DNA from: Coriobacteriales bacterium
GTDB lineage: Bacteria; Actinomycetota; Coriobacteriia; Coriobacteriales; UBA8131
NCBI GenBank assembly: GCA_031274985.1
Contig: JAISPK010000125.1
Coordinates: 1 to 7,214 of the forward strand
Length of the DNA stretch: 7,214 bases
Reading direction: 5' to 3'
Within the stretch, counting starts at the first letter, position 1. Each line of letters opens with the position of its first letter. The notes under the pieces were generated by a model. That model made no database searches. It was not told the DNA's origin and was given only the letters and a program-made list of their open reading frames with translations. The position numbers were made by a program, and so were the translations under genes. Positions 1-7,071 of the stretch are shown one piece after another.

Positions 1-562
1 CCCGCGCAAAGGAGCGTACATAAAAGCCCTTTGAAACCGTGAGTCTCACGTCCCAATAATCTGCGCCGGTAGCCATTACCGTAGCATCGTGCAGCTCAAC
101 CGGTCGCGGCTCCAGCGCTAACTGCTTGCCGGCCCGGGCAGCTTTATAGGCGGTAATGCCCTCCTTTTTGATGGCAGAATAGCGTGGCGGCATCTGCTCA
201 AATGCGCCCGGCATAGCTGCCAGTACCTCTGAGGCATACGATGCATCCTTCAGGCGGGAAGGAAGGCTGCACTCCTGGACGGTCTCCCCTTCTGCATCAT
301 CGGTAGAGGTAGCGCGACCAAAGCAGATGCGGGCCTCATAGGTTTTAGTGCCCGCCATAAAATAATCGGCAAGGCGCGTCGCAGGGCCTACGCATACCAG
401 CAGAAGTCCGGTAGCCAGAGGGTCAAGCGTACCGGTATGCCCTACGCGCCGCTCCCCGGTTAGACGCCGGACGGTATTGACCACATCATGGGAGCTCATG
501 TTTGCGGGCTTATCGAGAGCAAGGATGCCGGAGAGTCCTGTTGGGTTGCGTCGCTTGGCCAT
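1..562 (-). CDS. truB: tRNA pseudouridine(55) synthase TruB, 5' part (runs off window)
   Basis: This enzyme converts U55 of the tRNA T-arm to pseudouridine in the cytoplasm. The first 187 codons are present with no stop; family members are usually about 290-310 residues, so roughly 60% is visible. Near the N-terminus is the LDKP segment (16-19) followed by SSHDVV (23-28). The catalytic motif GHTGTLDPLATG (41-52) carries the nucleophile Asp47. Tyr75 is the conserved active-site tyrosine, PPRYSAIKKEG (125-135) is the second TruB signature, and FYVRSFAR (180-187) holds the conserved Arg183, so all active-site residues in the visible part are intact. ATG at 562 is chosen because an AAGGTAG ribosome-binding site lies a few bases upstream and the signature begins directly after it. 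It is the only gene here separated from its upstream neighbour by a real gap (104 bp), which contains repeats. The assignment is firm; only the C-terminal PUA-like part is unseen. Confidence 0.97.
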   Translation of the reverse strand, partial: MAKRRNPTGLSGILALDKPANMSSHDVVNTVRRLTGERRVGHTGTLDPLATGLLLVCVGPATRLADYFMAGTKTYEARICFGRATSTDDAEGETVQECSLPSRLKDASYASEVLAAMPGAFEQMPPRYSAIKKEGITAYKAARAGKQLALEPRPVELHDATVMATGADYWDVRLTVSKGFYVRSFAR

Positions 563-585
563 GGGCGTCTACCTTAGGGGGGTGG

Positions 586-605
586 ATTCCCGCCTGCGCG
601 GGAAT
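586..605. repeat. dRS3/REP-like palindrome, 8-bp perfect stem with 4-base loop
   Basis: Bases 586-593 (ATTCCCGC) are the exact reverse complement of 598-605 (GCGGGAAT) around the loop CTGC. The following GAC and preceding GG match the widely scattered intergenic repeat type ATTCCCGCxxxxGCGGGAAT, familiar as dRS3 in Neisseria and as similar REP-like elements in several proteobacteria. It sits between nrnA and truB. On the minus-strand transcript it would form a strong hairpin followed by C-rich sequence rather than a U-tract, so it is not a standard intrinsic terminator. It could affect mRNA stability or partly shield the truB ribosome-binding site, which begins about 10 bases after it. Calling it a mobile or dispersed repeat is inference from its resemblance to known elements, since only one palindrome is in the window. 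Confidence 0.75.
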
Positions 606-649
606 GACAGGGGTTGAAGCGGGAATGACAGGGGTTGAAGCGGGGACAG
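598..649. repeat. 21-bp tandem repeat, two exact copies and a decayed third
   Basis: GCGGGAATGACAGGGGTTGAA occupies 598-618 and repeats exactly at 619-639. A third, shortened version (GCGGGGACAG) follows at 640-649. The first copy includes the right arm of the palindrome at 586-605, so the array appears to have grown by duplicating that half. The 21-bp period creates a repeated seven-residue pattern in an overlapping plus-strand open frame, but nothing suggests that frame is translated. The array fills about half of the 104-bp gap between nrnA and truB. The rest of the gap holds only the truB ribosome-binding site and short flanks. Confidence 0.85.
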
Positions 650-666
650 CAGCAAAGACGGGCGCA

Positions 667-1707
667 TCAGCAGAAATCAGGATCCTTGACCAGGTTGTCC
701 AAAATAGTCGAGATCGATTCTTCCAGAGGCAGGGCAAGCGTCAGACCTGCTGCTCCGGCATGACCTCCGCCGCCAAGCGCGTAGGCAAAGTTGCCCACGC
801 TGTAGTTGCCTCGCGAGCGCAGATTCACCCTAACGCCTTCACCGCCTTCATCACGAAAGAGTATTGCCACCTCTACTCCCTTGATCGAACGCAGGATCGT
901 GGGGATCTGCTCGGTGTCATCGCGCTTCAGCCCGAGCATGGTGAGGTCATCAAGTAACAGATAGGTGTAAACAACCCGGTTATCAAAAGCAAATTGAAGC
1001 CGGTCGATGATCAAGGCCTCAAGACGCATGATCTGCACGGTTTTATTCTCGTACACGAGCTTACTGATCTCGGCAGGATTCACTCCGATATCAACCATCT
1101 CGGTGGCATCGATAAAAGCAGAGCGGTCTGTGTTTCTAAAGGCAAAGCGTCCGGTATCGGTCATGATGGCAACATAGCAATAGGTAGCCATATTGAGGGT
1201 GGGCTCCAGCGCACTTGCCTTGATGATTTCCCAGATAAGCGTGGCCGTTGCCGGCGCAGTAGTGTTGCTGTAATAGTGCTGAGCAAAGCTTTCACAGCGG
1301 GCATGGTGGTCTATGACCAGGGTGTCCCCCGCTCGCTCGATGAGCTTTTCAGCGGTACCGAGACGTTTGGCCGTAGAAGCATCCACCACGATGTATAAAT
1401 CGGGAGTCTCGTCATACTCGCTTGCCTGTACAAAGTGGTAGTTTGGCAAAAACTCGTAGAGCGCCGGTGGCGGGCTATCCTGACCAAGGAGGACGGTTAC
1501 CTCCTTGCCCATTGCCTCAAGCAAATCGCGTAGTGCGAGAGCAGAGCCCAGAGCATCGCCGTCCGGATTAACATGCCCGGAAATAGCTACGGTCTGAGCG
1601 GGCTCCATAATGGCCAGCACGTCACTGACTGACAGGCTTCCGTTGTTTGCGTTTGTTTTGCCCTCTGCCTCGCAGTCGGCAGGAGCGTCGCTTTGTTGAG
1701 TACTCAT
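667..1707 (-). CDS. nrnA: DHH/DHHA1 phosphoesterase, NrnA-type nanoRNase / cyclic-dinucleotide phosphodiesterase
   Basis: This is a 346-residue cytoplasmic DHH-family enzyme. Known members degrade 2-5-nucleotide RNAs and pAp (Bacillus NrnA) or c-di-AMP and related dinucleotides (mycobacterial Rv2837c/CnpB). All manganese-binding motifs are present: HVNPDGDALGS (45-55), VVDAS (107-111, Asp109), the name-giving DHH (133-135) and DTGRF (184-188). The C-terminal DHHA1 substrate-binding signature GGGGHAGAAG is at 312-321. About 24 residues of low-complexity sequence precede the conserved domain. The ATG at 1707 is favoured because its A overlaps the rbfA stop codon (ATGA) and AAAGGGG lies about 8 bases upstream, inside rbfA. 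Position directly after rbfA matches the mycobacterial order Rv2838c-Rv2837c. Family and catalytic competence are clear. Which substrate dominates in vivo (nanoRNA, pAp or c-di-AMP) cannot be read from sequence. Confidence 0.95.
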   Translation of the reverse strand: MSTQQSDAPADCEAEGKTNANNGSLSVSDVLAIMEPAQTVAISGHVNPDGDALGSALALRDLLEAMGKEVTVLLGQDSPPPALYEFLPNYHFVQASEYDETPDLYIVVDASTAKRLGTAEKLIERAGDTLVIDHHARCESFAQHYYSNTTAPATATLIWEIIKASALEPTLNMATYCYVAIMTDTGRFAFRNTDRSAFIDATEMVDIGVNPAEISKLVYENKTVQIMRLEALIIDRLQFAFDNRVVYTYLLLDDLTMLGLKRDDTEQIPTILRSIKGVEVAILFRDEGGEGVRVNLRSRGNYSVGNFAYALGGGGHAGAAGLTLALPLEESISTILDNLVKDPDFC

Positions 1708-2048
1708 TCCTTTTTCCCCTTTAAAAAGGCATCGATCTCTTGAGCGTGGTCGATGCCGATGTCTATAACAAAACGCAATTCAGGGGTCACCCGCCACCCT
1801 AATTCTTTACCCAGCAAGCTGCGTAGCCGTCCTTTTGCGCTTTCAAGACCCGCCAGGGTATCATCGTATTGATCGGGAGAGCTGCTTACCAAAACGGTAG
1901 CGATACTCCTGTCTTTGGAGACCCTCACATCGGTTACCGTGATGAGCACAAGCCTCGGGTCAGAAAACTCCGTAAGCAACAGATCGGCAAGAGCCGCTCG
2001 CGCCGACTCGTTTACCTTTCTCGTTGTTGCTGACTGCTTCTCGCCCAC
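1704..2048 (-). CDS. rbfA: 30S ribosome-binding factor RbfA
   Basis: RbfA binds the immature 30S subunit near the 5' end of 16S rRNA and helps its late maturation; in E. coli it is important in the cold. The protein is 114 residues, normal to slightly short, and is a single type-II KH-like domain. Visible family hallmarks are the N-terminal helix ending in EFSDPRL (27-33), the strand ITVTDVRVSKD, and VTPELRFVID (87-96) near the C-terminus. The start is a GTG codon at 2046-2048. A purine-rich AGAGAGG about 10 bases upstream lies inside the end of infB, and only 5 bases separate the infB stop from this start, which points to coupled translation. The stop codon overlaps the ATG of nrnA by 3 bases. 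The GTG choice is well supported because no other start fits the conserved N-terminus. Confidence 0.95.
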   Translation of the reverse strand: MGEKQSATTRKVNESARAALADLLLTEFSDPRLVLITVTDVRVSKDRSIATVLVSSSPDQYDDTLAGLESAKGRLRSLLGKELGWRVTPELRFVIDIGIDHAQEIDAFLKGKKE

Positions 2049-2053
2049 GAAAA

Positions 2054-4978
2054 TCAGGCCTCTCTGATGATCTCTTTTTTGCGGAAGGTCTCAAGCACGT
2101 CGCCAACTTTGACATCCTGATACCCTTGAATACCAATACCGCATTCGTAGCCGGCCTTGACGCTCTTTACGTCGTCTTTGAAGCGTTTGAGCGAAGCGAT
2201 CATGCCCTCATGAACCACCATACCATTGCGGATCACCCGGATCTCATCGTCGCGTCCGATCTCGCCTTCTTCCACCATGCAGCCGGCAATCGTCCCCAGC
2301 TTGGGCACCTTGAAGGTCTCACGCACCTCGGCCATGCCGGTGTCTTCCTCAACGATCTCCGGCGCGAGGAGACCAACGCGGGCAGCGTTGATGTCTTCGA
2401 TTGCCTGGTAGATGATCTTATAGGTTTTGATCTCGACCTCTTCACGATTGGCCATTTGCTTGGCTTTGACCGTGGGACGCACGTTAAAGCCAATGATGAT
2501 AGCGTTTGAAGCGGCAGCGAGCGTGACATCCGTCTCGGTAACGCCGCCCACTGCAGAGTGGATGATGTTGATACGGACCTCGCTTTGATCCATCTTTTCG
2601 AGGGCATCGCTCAGAGCCTCGATAGAACCTTGCACGTCGGCTTTGACGATGAGGTTAAGGTCAGAGATCTCATTTTGTTCGATATGACTGTAGAAGTTCT
2701 CCAGGGTCACACGCGCCTTTTTCTGATGCTCGGCCACACGCTGTCTGAGAGAGCGGTCCTTCACCAGGTTGCGGGCATCGCGCTCCTCAGAAAAGACCCT
2801 AAAATCGTCTCCGGCATCCGGAATGGAATTAAGACCGAGGATCTCTACCGGGTCTGACGGTTTGGCCTCAGTCACGGTTTCTCCCAGAGGATTGATGAGC
2901 GCGCGTACGCGGCCATAGCTGGTGCCCATGACAATGGTGTCGCCGACTTTGAGGGTACCGCGCTGCACCAGCACCGTGGCAACCGGTCCGCGCCCTTTGT
3001 CCAGCTTTGCTTCAATCACAAACCCGGAGGCAAGCGCGTTGGGATTTGCCTTGAGCTCCAATACGTCCGCCTGCAAGATGATAGCCTCGAGGAGCTCATC
3101 GATGTTGATGCGCTTCTTGGCACTCACCTCCACAAACATATTCTGTCCGCCCCACTCTTCGGGGATGATCCCTCGATCCGAGAGCTCCTGCTTGACCCGG
3201 TCAAGCGAAGTGCCCGCTTTATCTATCTTGTTGACCGCAACAACGATAGGTACACCCGCTGCGTCGGCATGATTGATTGCCTCAACCGTCTGGGGCATGA
3301 CGCCGTCGTCTGCAGCAACCACCAGGACCACCACATCGGTGACCTTCGCCCCGCGGGCGCGCATGGCAGTAAACGCCTCGTGGCCCGGAGTGTCGATAAA
3401 GGTGATCTGCCGGTCGTTGGCGTGCGCCACCGAAGCACCGATGTGCTGGGTGATGCCGCCGGCTTCCGTTGCAATGACCTCAGTTTCGCGGATGGCATCC
3501 AACAGCGAGGTCTTGCCGTGATCGACATGACCCATTACCGTGACCACCGGCGGTCTCGAGATGAGGTTTTCCGGAGAGTCATTGATCTGCACCGAGTATT
3601 CCTCCTCGGGCGAAACAATGCGTATCTTGCGATCAAGGTCAACGGCAATCAATTCGATGAGCTCGTTGCTCATGGTTTGGGTTACGGTAAGAGGAGTGCC
3701 CAGCAAAAAGAGTCGCTTTACGATATCGCCTGAGGGCACGTCGAGAATATCGGAAAACTCCTGCACGGTGGCGCCGGTGGGAATCTCGGCTACCGAGGAG
3801 TCCAGAACCAAGTCTGGATCGAGGCCTCGCTCAATAGCTTCAAGCTCGGCGCGTTCCTTGGCCTCGGCAACACGCTTCTCTTTACGCTTTTTGCGACGTC
3901 CGCCGCCTTCATCGTCGGCAGCTTTAACCGCGGCGCGGGCTTCTGCCAGGATCTTCTCACGCTGCAGTATTTCTGCGGCAACCGCCATCTGGCGGTAACG
4001 ATCATCTTCGAGGGTGTCGCTCTCTTCGTAAAAACCGGTTGTTTTCAGGTCAAGTTGCTTGCGGCTTTCCTTGACTTTGCGCCCGCGGCCTGAACCTTCA
4101 TCAAAGCTCTGTTCGCCCTGTTCGCGGCCCTTGCGCCCTTTGCCCTTACGGCCGGCACGACTTGCATCTTCGCTGTCAGGAGCAATACTGCCATCTGCTT
4201 TAGCAGTTTTGTGTTTGCCGGACAGCTCTTCGGTGTCGGCTCCTGGGGCAGAGCCTGCTGCAGCGCCCTTTGCCGTCGTCTGGGCAGCGCTTTTATCAAA
4301 GCCTTTGCCCTGGCCAGCCTCTTTGGTCTTTTGGGCTGCGCCTGCGGCTTTTGCCTTTTTAGCCTCTTTTTGAACAGCCTTTTCGGCTTCAATACGACTT
4401 TGCTCTGCTTCGATCTGCGAAAGAAGCCCGCTGAAGGTCGATGGTTTCTTTTTGGACGGCTTGGCAGCTTGTGCGGGTGGCTCTGCGGCCTCCTCGGTCG
4501 TTGGCGGGGTATGATCCTCCTCGGCGAGAGGCTCTTCGTGGTGCGAGAGGTCCTCGTTTTCAGGCAACTGGTCTCTCAGCCCTGAAGACAGAGGCGGAAA
4601 GGTGCCCGTCTTGTGATCTTGAAGATCATCCTGCTCGGAGGCTTCGTCGCTTTGTTTGCTCTTTTGCAGCTCACGCTCAGCCTCGCGATGGGCGCGCTCT
4701 TTTTCTGCGGCAAGCGCACGAGCTGCTGCCTCATCCTCGCGACGCTTACGCTCTGCAGCGGCTTTGGCAGCTGCCAGAGCCTGCTTCTCTTCTTCAACCT
4801 TTGCCTGCTTCTCGGCAATTTCCGGGCCCAACTGCTTACGGATCTTATCCACATAGGCATCGACCAGAGTTGAGGAATGACCCTTGGCAGGTATCTTCAT
4901 TGCTATCAGGCGTTCAAGCAACTCCTTGCTGGTCATGCCAAACTCTTTGGCTAACTCATGTACTCTGATCCCTGCCAT
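2054..4978 (-). CDS. infB: Translation initiation factor IF2, long form with extended charged linker
   Basis: IF2 is the GTPase that brings fMet-tRNA to the 30S P site and promotes subunit joining. At 974 residues it is longer than E. coli IF2 (890). In order: an N-terminal IF2_N domain (1-50, RVHELAKEFGM); a long Ala/Glu/Lys/Arg-rich, probably helical then disordered linker (about 52-390); a second IF2_N-like domain (399-455); and the G domain with G1 GHVDHGKT (483-490), G2 GGITQHIG (507-514), G3 DTPGH (529-533), G4 NKID (583-586) and G5 SAK (619-621). The beta-barrel domains II and III follow, then the C-terminal tRNA-binding domain with SLKRFKDDVKSV (929-940) and GYECGIGI (943-950). The GTP-binding and switch residues, including His533, are intact. 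ATG 4978 has a CGGAG ribosome-binding site 6-7 bases upstream and lies 19 bases after ylxR. The linker contains no Met between residues 28 and 330. Confidence 0.98.
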   Translation of the reverse strand: MAGIRVHELAKEFGMTSKELLERLIAMKIPAKGHSSTLVDAYVDKIRKQLGPEIAEKQAKVEEEKQALAAAKAAAERKRREDEAAARALAAEKERAHREAERELQKSKQSDEASEQDDLQDHKTGTFPPLSSGLRDQLPENEDLSHHEEPLAEEDHTPPTTEEAAEPPAQAAKPSKKKPSTFSGLLSQIEAEQSRIEAEKAVQKEAKKAKAAGAAQKTKEAGQGKGFDKSAAQTTAKGAAAGSAPGADTEELSGKHKTAKADGSIAPDSEDASRAGRKGKGRKGREQGEQSFDEGSGRGRKVKESRKQLDLKTTGFYEESDTLEDDRYRQMAVAAEILQREKILAEARAAVKAADDEGGGRRKKRKEKRVAEAKERAELEAIERGLDPDLVLDSSVAEIPTGATVQEFSDILDVPSGDIVKRLFLLGTPLTVTQTMSNELIELIAVDLDRKIRIVSPEEEYSVQINDSPENLISRPPVVTVMGHVDHGKTSLLDAIRETEVIATEAGGITQHIGASVAHANDRQITFIDTPGHEAFTAMRARGAKVTDVVVLVVAADDGVMPQTVEAINHADAAGVPIVVAVNKIDKAGTSLDRVKQELSDRGIIPEEWGGQNMFVEVSAKKRINIDELLEAIILQADVLELKANPNALASGFVIEAKLDKGRGPVATVLVQRGTLKVGDTIVMGTSYGRVRALINPLGETVTEAKPSDPVEILGLNSIPDAGDDFRVFSEERDARNLVKDRSLRQRVAEHQKKARVTLENFYSHIEQNEISDLNLIVKADVQGSIEALSDALEKMDQSEVRINIIHSAVGGVTETDVTLAAASNAIIIGFNVRPTVKAKQMANREEVEIKTYKIIYQAIEDINAARVGLLAPEIVEEDTGMAEVRETFKVPKLGTIAGCMVEEGEIGRDDEIRVIRNGMVVHEGMIASLKRFKDDVKSVKAGYECGIGIQGYQDVKVGDVLETFRKKEIIREA

Positions 4979-4997
4979 ATTGCTCCGTTCGTTCTTT

Positions 4998-5291
4998 CTA
5001 AGACGCTTGTCTCAGGTCTTGACAGATATTGCTGAATGCTTCGCCCAAGCGCTGATAGTCTTCGGCGCTTAAGGGGCACTTGAGCGACCTGCCTAAACGT
5101 CCTTTTTTTGCAGCCAGCTCAAAACATGCTTCTTCTGCACAGAGATAGGCCCCGCGGCCTGCTGCGCGTCCGCTCGCATCGCACACAACCACCCCGTCTT
5201 TGCGCACAAAGCGCACAAAGTGGTCTTTGGCATCATTTCTGCCACAAACCACGCAGGTGCGGAGGGGTTTTTTGCTGCCGGCTGTTTTCAT
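4998..5291 (-). CDS. rnpM: YlxR/RnpM family RNA-binding protein (DUF448)
   Basis: This is a 97-residue basic protein of the YlxR family. Family members carry a small RNA-binding fold, and the Bacillus protein has been linked to modulation of RNase P, hence the newer name RnpM. Diagnostic motifs are RTCVVCGR (11-18), with Cys13 and Cys16 as a possible metal knuckle, then GRAAGRGAYLC (41-51) and KKGRLGRSLK (62-71). The ATG at 5291 is 5 bases after the nusA stop. A GAGGAG ribosome-binding site lies within the end of nusA, about 14 bases upstream, which is a long spacing. The stop is TAG at 5000-4998, followed by 19 bases to infB. Between ylxR and infB, Bacillus and Clostridium usually carry an L7Ae-like gene (ylxQ); it is absent here, as in actinobacteria. 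The family is certain; the RNase P role in this organism is inferred. Confidence 0.93.
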   Translation of the reverse strand: MKTAGSKKPLRTCVVCGRNDAKDHFVRFVRKDGVVVCDASGRAAGRGAYLCAEEACFELAAKKGRLGRSLKCPLSAEDYQRLGEAFSNICQDLRQAS

Positions 5292-5296
5292 GGTTT

Positions 5297-6553
5297 TTAC
5301 TCTAGCTCCTCAGCGGGTGCTTTTTCAGCTTCCAGCTCTGCTGCCAGAGCCAGCTTTTCGTGAACCCCGCAGTAATGTGAGCCCTCACGCGCGTGATTGC
5401 GACAACGAACACCGCTCTTGTTGATGTATTCGCAGCGACCGTCTTCACGCTCGTCGGTTTTTTCTTCTTCTTCAAAGAGCGTAGTGACAAAGTCGGGAAG
5501 ATCCCGCTTGAGACTGGCACTCTTGATGTCAATGTGCCAACCGGTGAGGCGGGCCGCCAGGCGGGCGTTCTGCCCTTCTTTGCCTATGGCCAACGACAGC
5601 TGGTCGTCCGGCACGATTACCGTGGCATAGTGGGTATCCTCGTCAATCAAAACGCGGGTAACCTTGGCGGGAGAGAGTGCTTTTGCCACAAAAACCTCGG
5701 GGTTGCTATCCCACTGGATAACGTCGACCCGCTCATTGCGGAGCTCCTCAACTACCATTCTCACTCTGCTGCCCTTGGGGCCTACGCAGGCGCCCACCGG
5801 GTCGAGGTTGGGCTCACGGCTATAAACCGCGATCTTTGAACGGGCGCCGGCCTCGCGCGCCACATTCTTGATCTCAACGATGCCGTCATAGATCTCGGGA
5901 ACCTCTATCTCAAAGAGGCGACGGATGAGGTCCGGATGGGTACGGGAAACAACAATAGCCGGACGTGTGGTTTCTCCCCTGCTGCCCTCTTCTTTTCTCA
6001 AGGGGTCTCTCACGTCAATGATGAGTGATTTGAGCCGCTGATTGTGGCGATAGTGCTCATTGTCCGGTTTTTCGTTGAGCTCATGCGAATTGCGTCTGCT
6101 GTCAAAGTGCGGCAGCTCGGCTTCTACGCCGTCGCGGATCTTGATGATGGTAAAGTCGGGCGTTGCCTGGAGCACCGTTCCGGTGACCAGTTCGCCCTTG
6201 CGCTCGGCAAACTCCTCGTAAATCGCCTGCCTGCCGGCATCTCTCACGATAGCCTGAATGACACCCTTGGCGTTTTGCGCGGCAATACGGCTTACGTCAT
6301 CGGGGGTAACTACCCGCGGTATGTACTCTGCATACTCACCGGTCTCATCGTCCGGCTCACCCTGGCCCACTAACTCCTCAACAATGATGTCACCGCTCTC
6401 ACGATCAATCGTTACGCGAGCATCCCATTTAAGCCTGAGAACCTTTTGATAGCTCTCTGCTAATGACTGCTCCAATTGATCTAGCAGATACATCTCATCG
6501 ATATTCTTTTCCTTGGCCAACGCCTCAAGCGCGGCTACCAAATCTATAGACAT
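5297..6553 (-). CDS. nusA: Transcription termination/antitermination factor NusA with C-terminal Cys3His module
   Basis: NusA binds RNA polymerase and nascent RNA, enhancing pausing and intrinsic termination and serving antitermination complexes. From the ATG at 6553 the protein is 418 residues. It has an N-terminal polymerase-binding domain (1-118), an S1 domain (about 119-204 including SRTHPDL at 203-209), KH1 with GPKG (258-261) and KH2 with GKEG (324-327) inside AIGKEGQNARLAARLTGW. It lacks the acidic repeats of E. coli NusA. Instead, after a run of four Glu (361-364), residues 374-398 read C-x9-C-x10-C-x2-H, a zinc-finger-like pattern, followed by an Ala/Glu-rich tail. Compared with Bacillus NusA the S1 region carries an inserted loop, KEEGSRGETTR (187-197). 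A TTG three bases upstream would add one residue, but ATG 6553 is better spaced from AGAAAGGA and overlaps the rimP stop as TGATG. NusA identity is certain; the function of the tail is unknown. Confidence 0.97.
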   Translation of the reverse strand: MSIDLVAALEALAKEKNIDEMYLLDQLEQSLAESYQKVLRLKWDARVTIDRESGDIIVEELVGQGEPDDETGEYAEYIPRVVTPDDVSRIAAQNAKGVIQAIVRDAGRQAIYEEFAERKGELVTGTVLQATPDFTIIKIRDGVEAELPHFDSRRNSHELNEKPDNEHYRHNQRLKSLIIDVRDPLRKEEGSRGETTRPAIVVSRTHPDLIRRLFEIEVPEIYDGIVEIKNVAREAGARSKIAVYSREPNLDPVGACVGPKGSRVRMVVEELRNERVDVIQWDSNPEVFVAKALSPAKVTRVLIDEDTHYATVIVPDDQLSLAIGKEGQNARLAARLTGWHIDIKSASLKRDLPDFVTTLFEEEEKTDEREDGRCEYINKSGVRCRNHAREGSHYCGVHEKLALAAELEAEKAPAEELE

Positions 6554-7071
6554 CAACTATCCTTTCTGCCTTCAAAATCAAGGTGTCCTTTGAGCCTTGC
6601 CTTTTTGATATGAATGAATTCCAAGGGGCAGGGTGCCCCGTCAACGCTCAGGGTAATCAGTTGCTTCTGCTCGTCTACATCGGTAATCAGGCCGGTGTAC
6701 TTGTAGCGCTGCTTGTTCTCCGGTGCTGTCTGCGCCGAAGGTACCCAGCTGCTCTCCATAACGATGATTGCTTCCTCGCCCAGAGCGCGCACAAAATGTG
6801 CCAGGGTGCGCAGCGGCCGATCTATGCCGGGAGAAGAAACCTCCAGGGTGTAGCTACCCCTATAGGGATCAAGTTTTTCTAAGACTTCAGAAATCCAGGC
6901 ATTAGCGCCGGCAACCGCATCAAGGGTCAGGCCTTCTGCCTTATCAACGTAAACGCGAAGCAGGGCATTGCGACCGGACCCGGTAAACTCCAGGTCAACC
7001 AGGTCAAAGCCCTGCGCACAGGCTGCTGCCTCAAGCGCATTTAACAGTTGTATTTCCTTCTTGCTTCGCAC
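6553..7071 (-). CDS. rimP: Ribosome maturation factor RimP
   Basis: RimP binds free 30S precursors and is needed for efficient maturation of the 3' domain of 16S rRNA. The protein is 172 residues, a normal length. The N-terminal alpha/beta domain shows the family pattern GFDLVDLEFTGSGRNALLRV (21-40) followed by VYVDKAEGLTLD, and the signature LEVSSPGIDRPL (76-87). The C-terminal SH3-like barrel covers roughly 93-160. The start is GTG at 7069-7071, with AAGAAAGG beginning 13 bases upstream and ending 5 bases before the start. No ATG would retain the N-terminal helix. Its TGA overlaps the nusA ATG by one base (TGATG), so the two are probably translated together. It is the first gene of the operon in this window and follows a 143-bp region with regulatory features. 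Confidence 0.95.
   Translation of the reverse strand: MRSKKEIQLLNALEAAACAQGFDLVDLEFTGSGRNALLRVYVDKAEGLTLDAVAGANAWISEVLEKLDPYRGSYTLEVSSPGIDRPLRTLAHFVRALGEEAIIVMESSWVPSAQTAPENKQRYKYTGLITDVDEQKQLITLSVDGAPCPLEFIHIKKARLKGHLDFEGRKDS
6560..6567 (-). promoter_or_regulatory. Ribosome-binding site that decides the nusA start
   Basis: On the minus strand AGAAAGGA ends 6 bases before the ATG at 6553 but only 3 bases before the alternative TTG at 6556. The 6-base gap is the usual one, so the ATG giving 418 residues is preferred over the TTG giving 419. The site lies inside the last codons of rimP. Confidence 0.7.

Noticed and set aside
586..605. Intrinsic terminator between nrnA and truB
   Set aside because: The hairpin is strong, but on the minus-strand transcript it is followed by CCACCCCCC rather than a U-tract; on the plus strand no gene ends here.
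502..957. Plus-strand open frame with a seven-residue repeat (GMTGVEA twice)
   Set aside because: The repeat is only the translation of the 21-bp intergenic tandem repeat, and the frame overlaps the ends of both truB and nrnA in antisense. The peptide pattern is typical of a palindromic intergenic repeat read as protein.
3269..3733. 154-codon plus-strand open frame opposite the IF2 G domain
   Set aside because: It is antisense to the most conserved part of infB, so its openness follows from codon constraint on the real gene; no family resemblance.
4441..4968. 175-codon plus-strand open frame opposite the 5' part of infB
   Set aside because: It lies antisense to the low-complexity Ala/Lys/Glu coding region of infB, where stop-free mirror frames are expected. 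Its protein is a compositional mirror with no recognisable domain, and nothing indicates a separate promoter.
4979..4997. Possible L7Ae-like ylxQ gene between ylxR and infB
   Set aside because: Only 19 bases separate the two genes, so the gene seen there in Bacillus and Clostridium is absent.
6553..6556. TTG at 6556 as the nusA start
   Set aside because: It is only 3 bases from the ribosome-binding site, whereas the adjacent in-frame ATG at 6553 has a normal 6-base spacing and a TGATG overlap with rimP.
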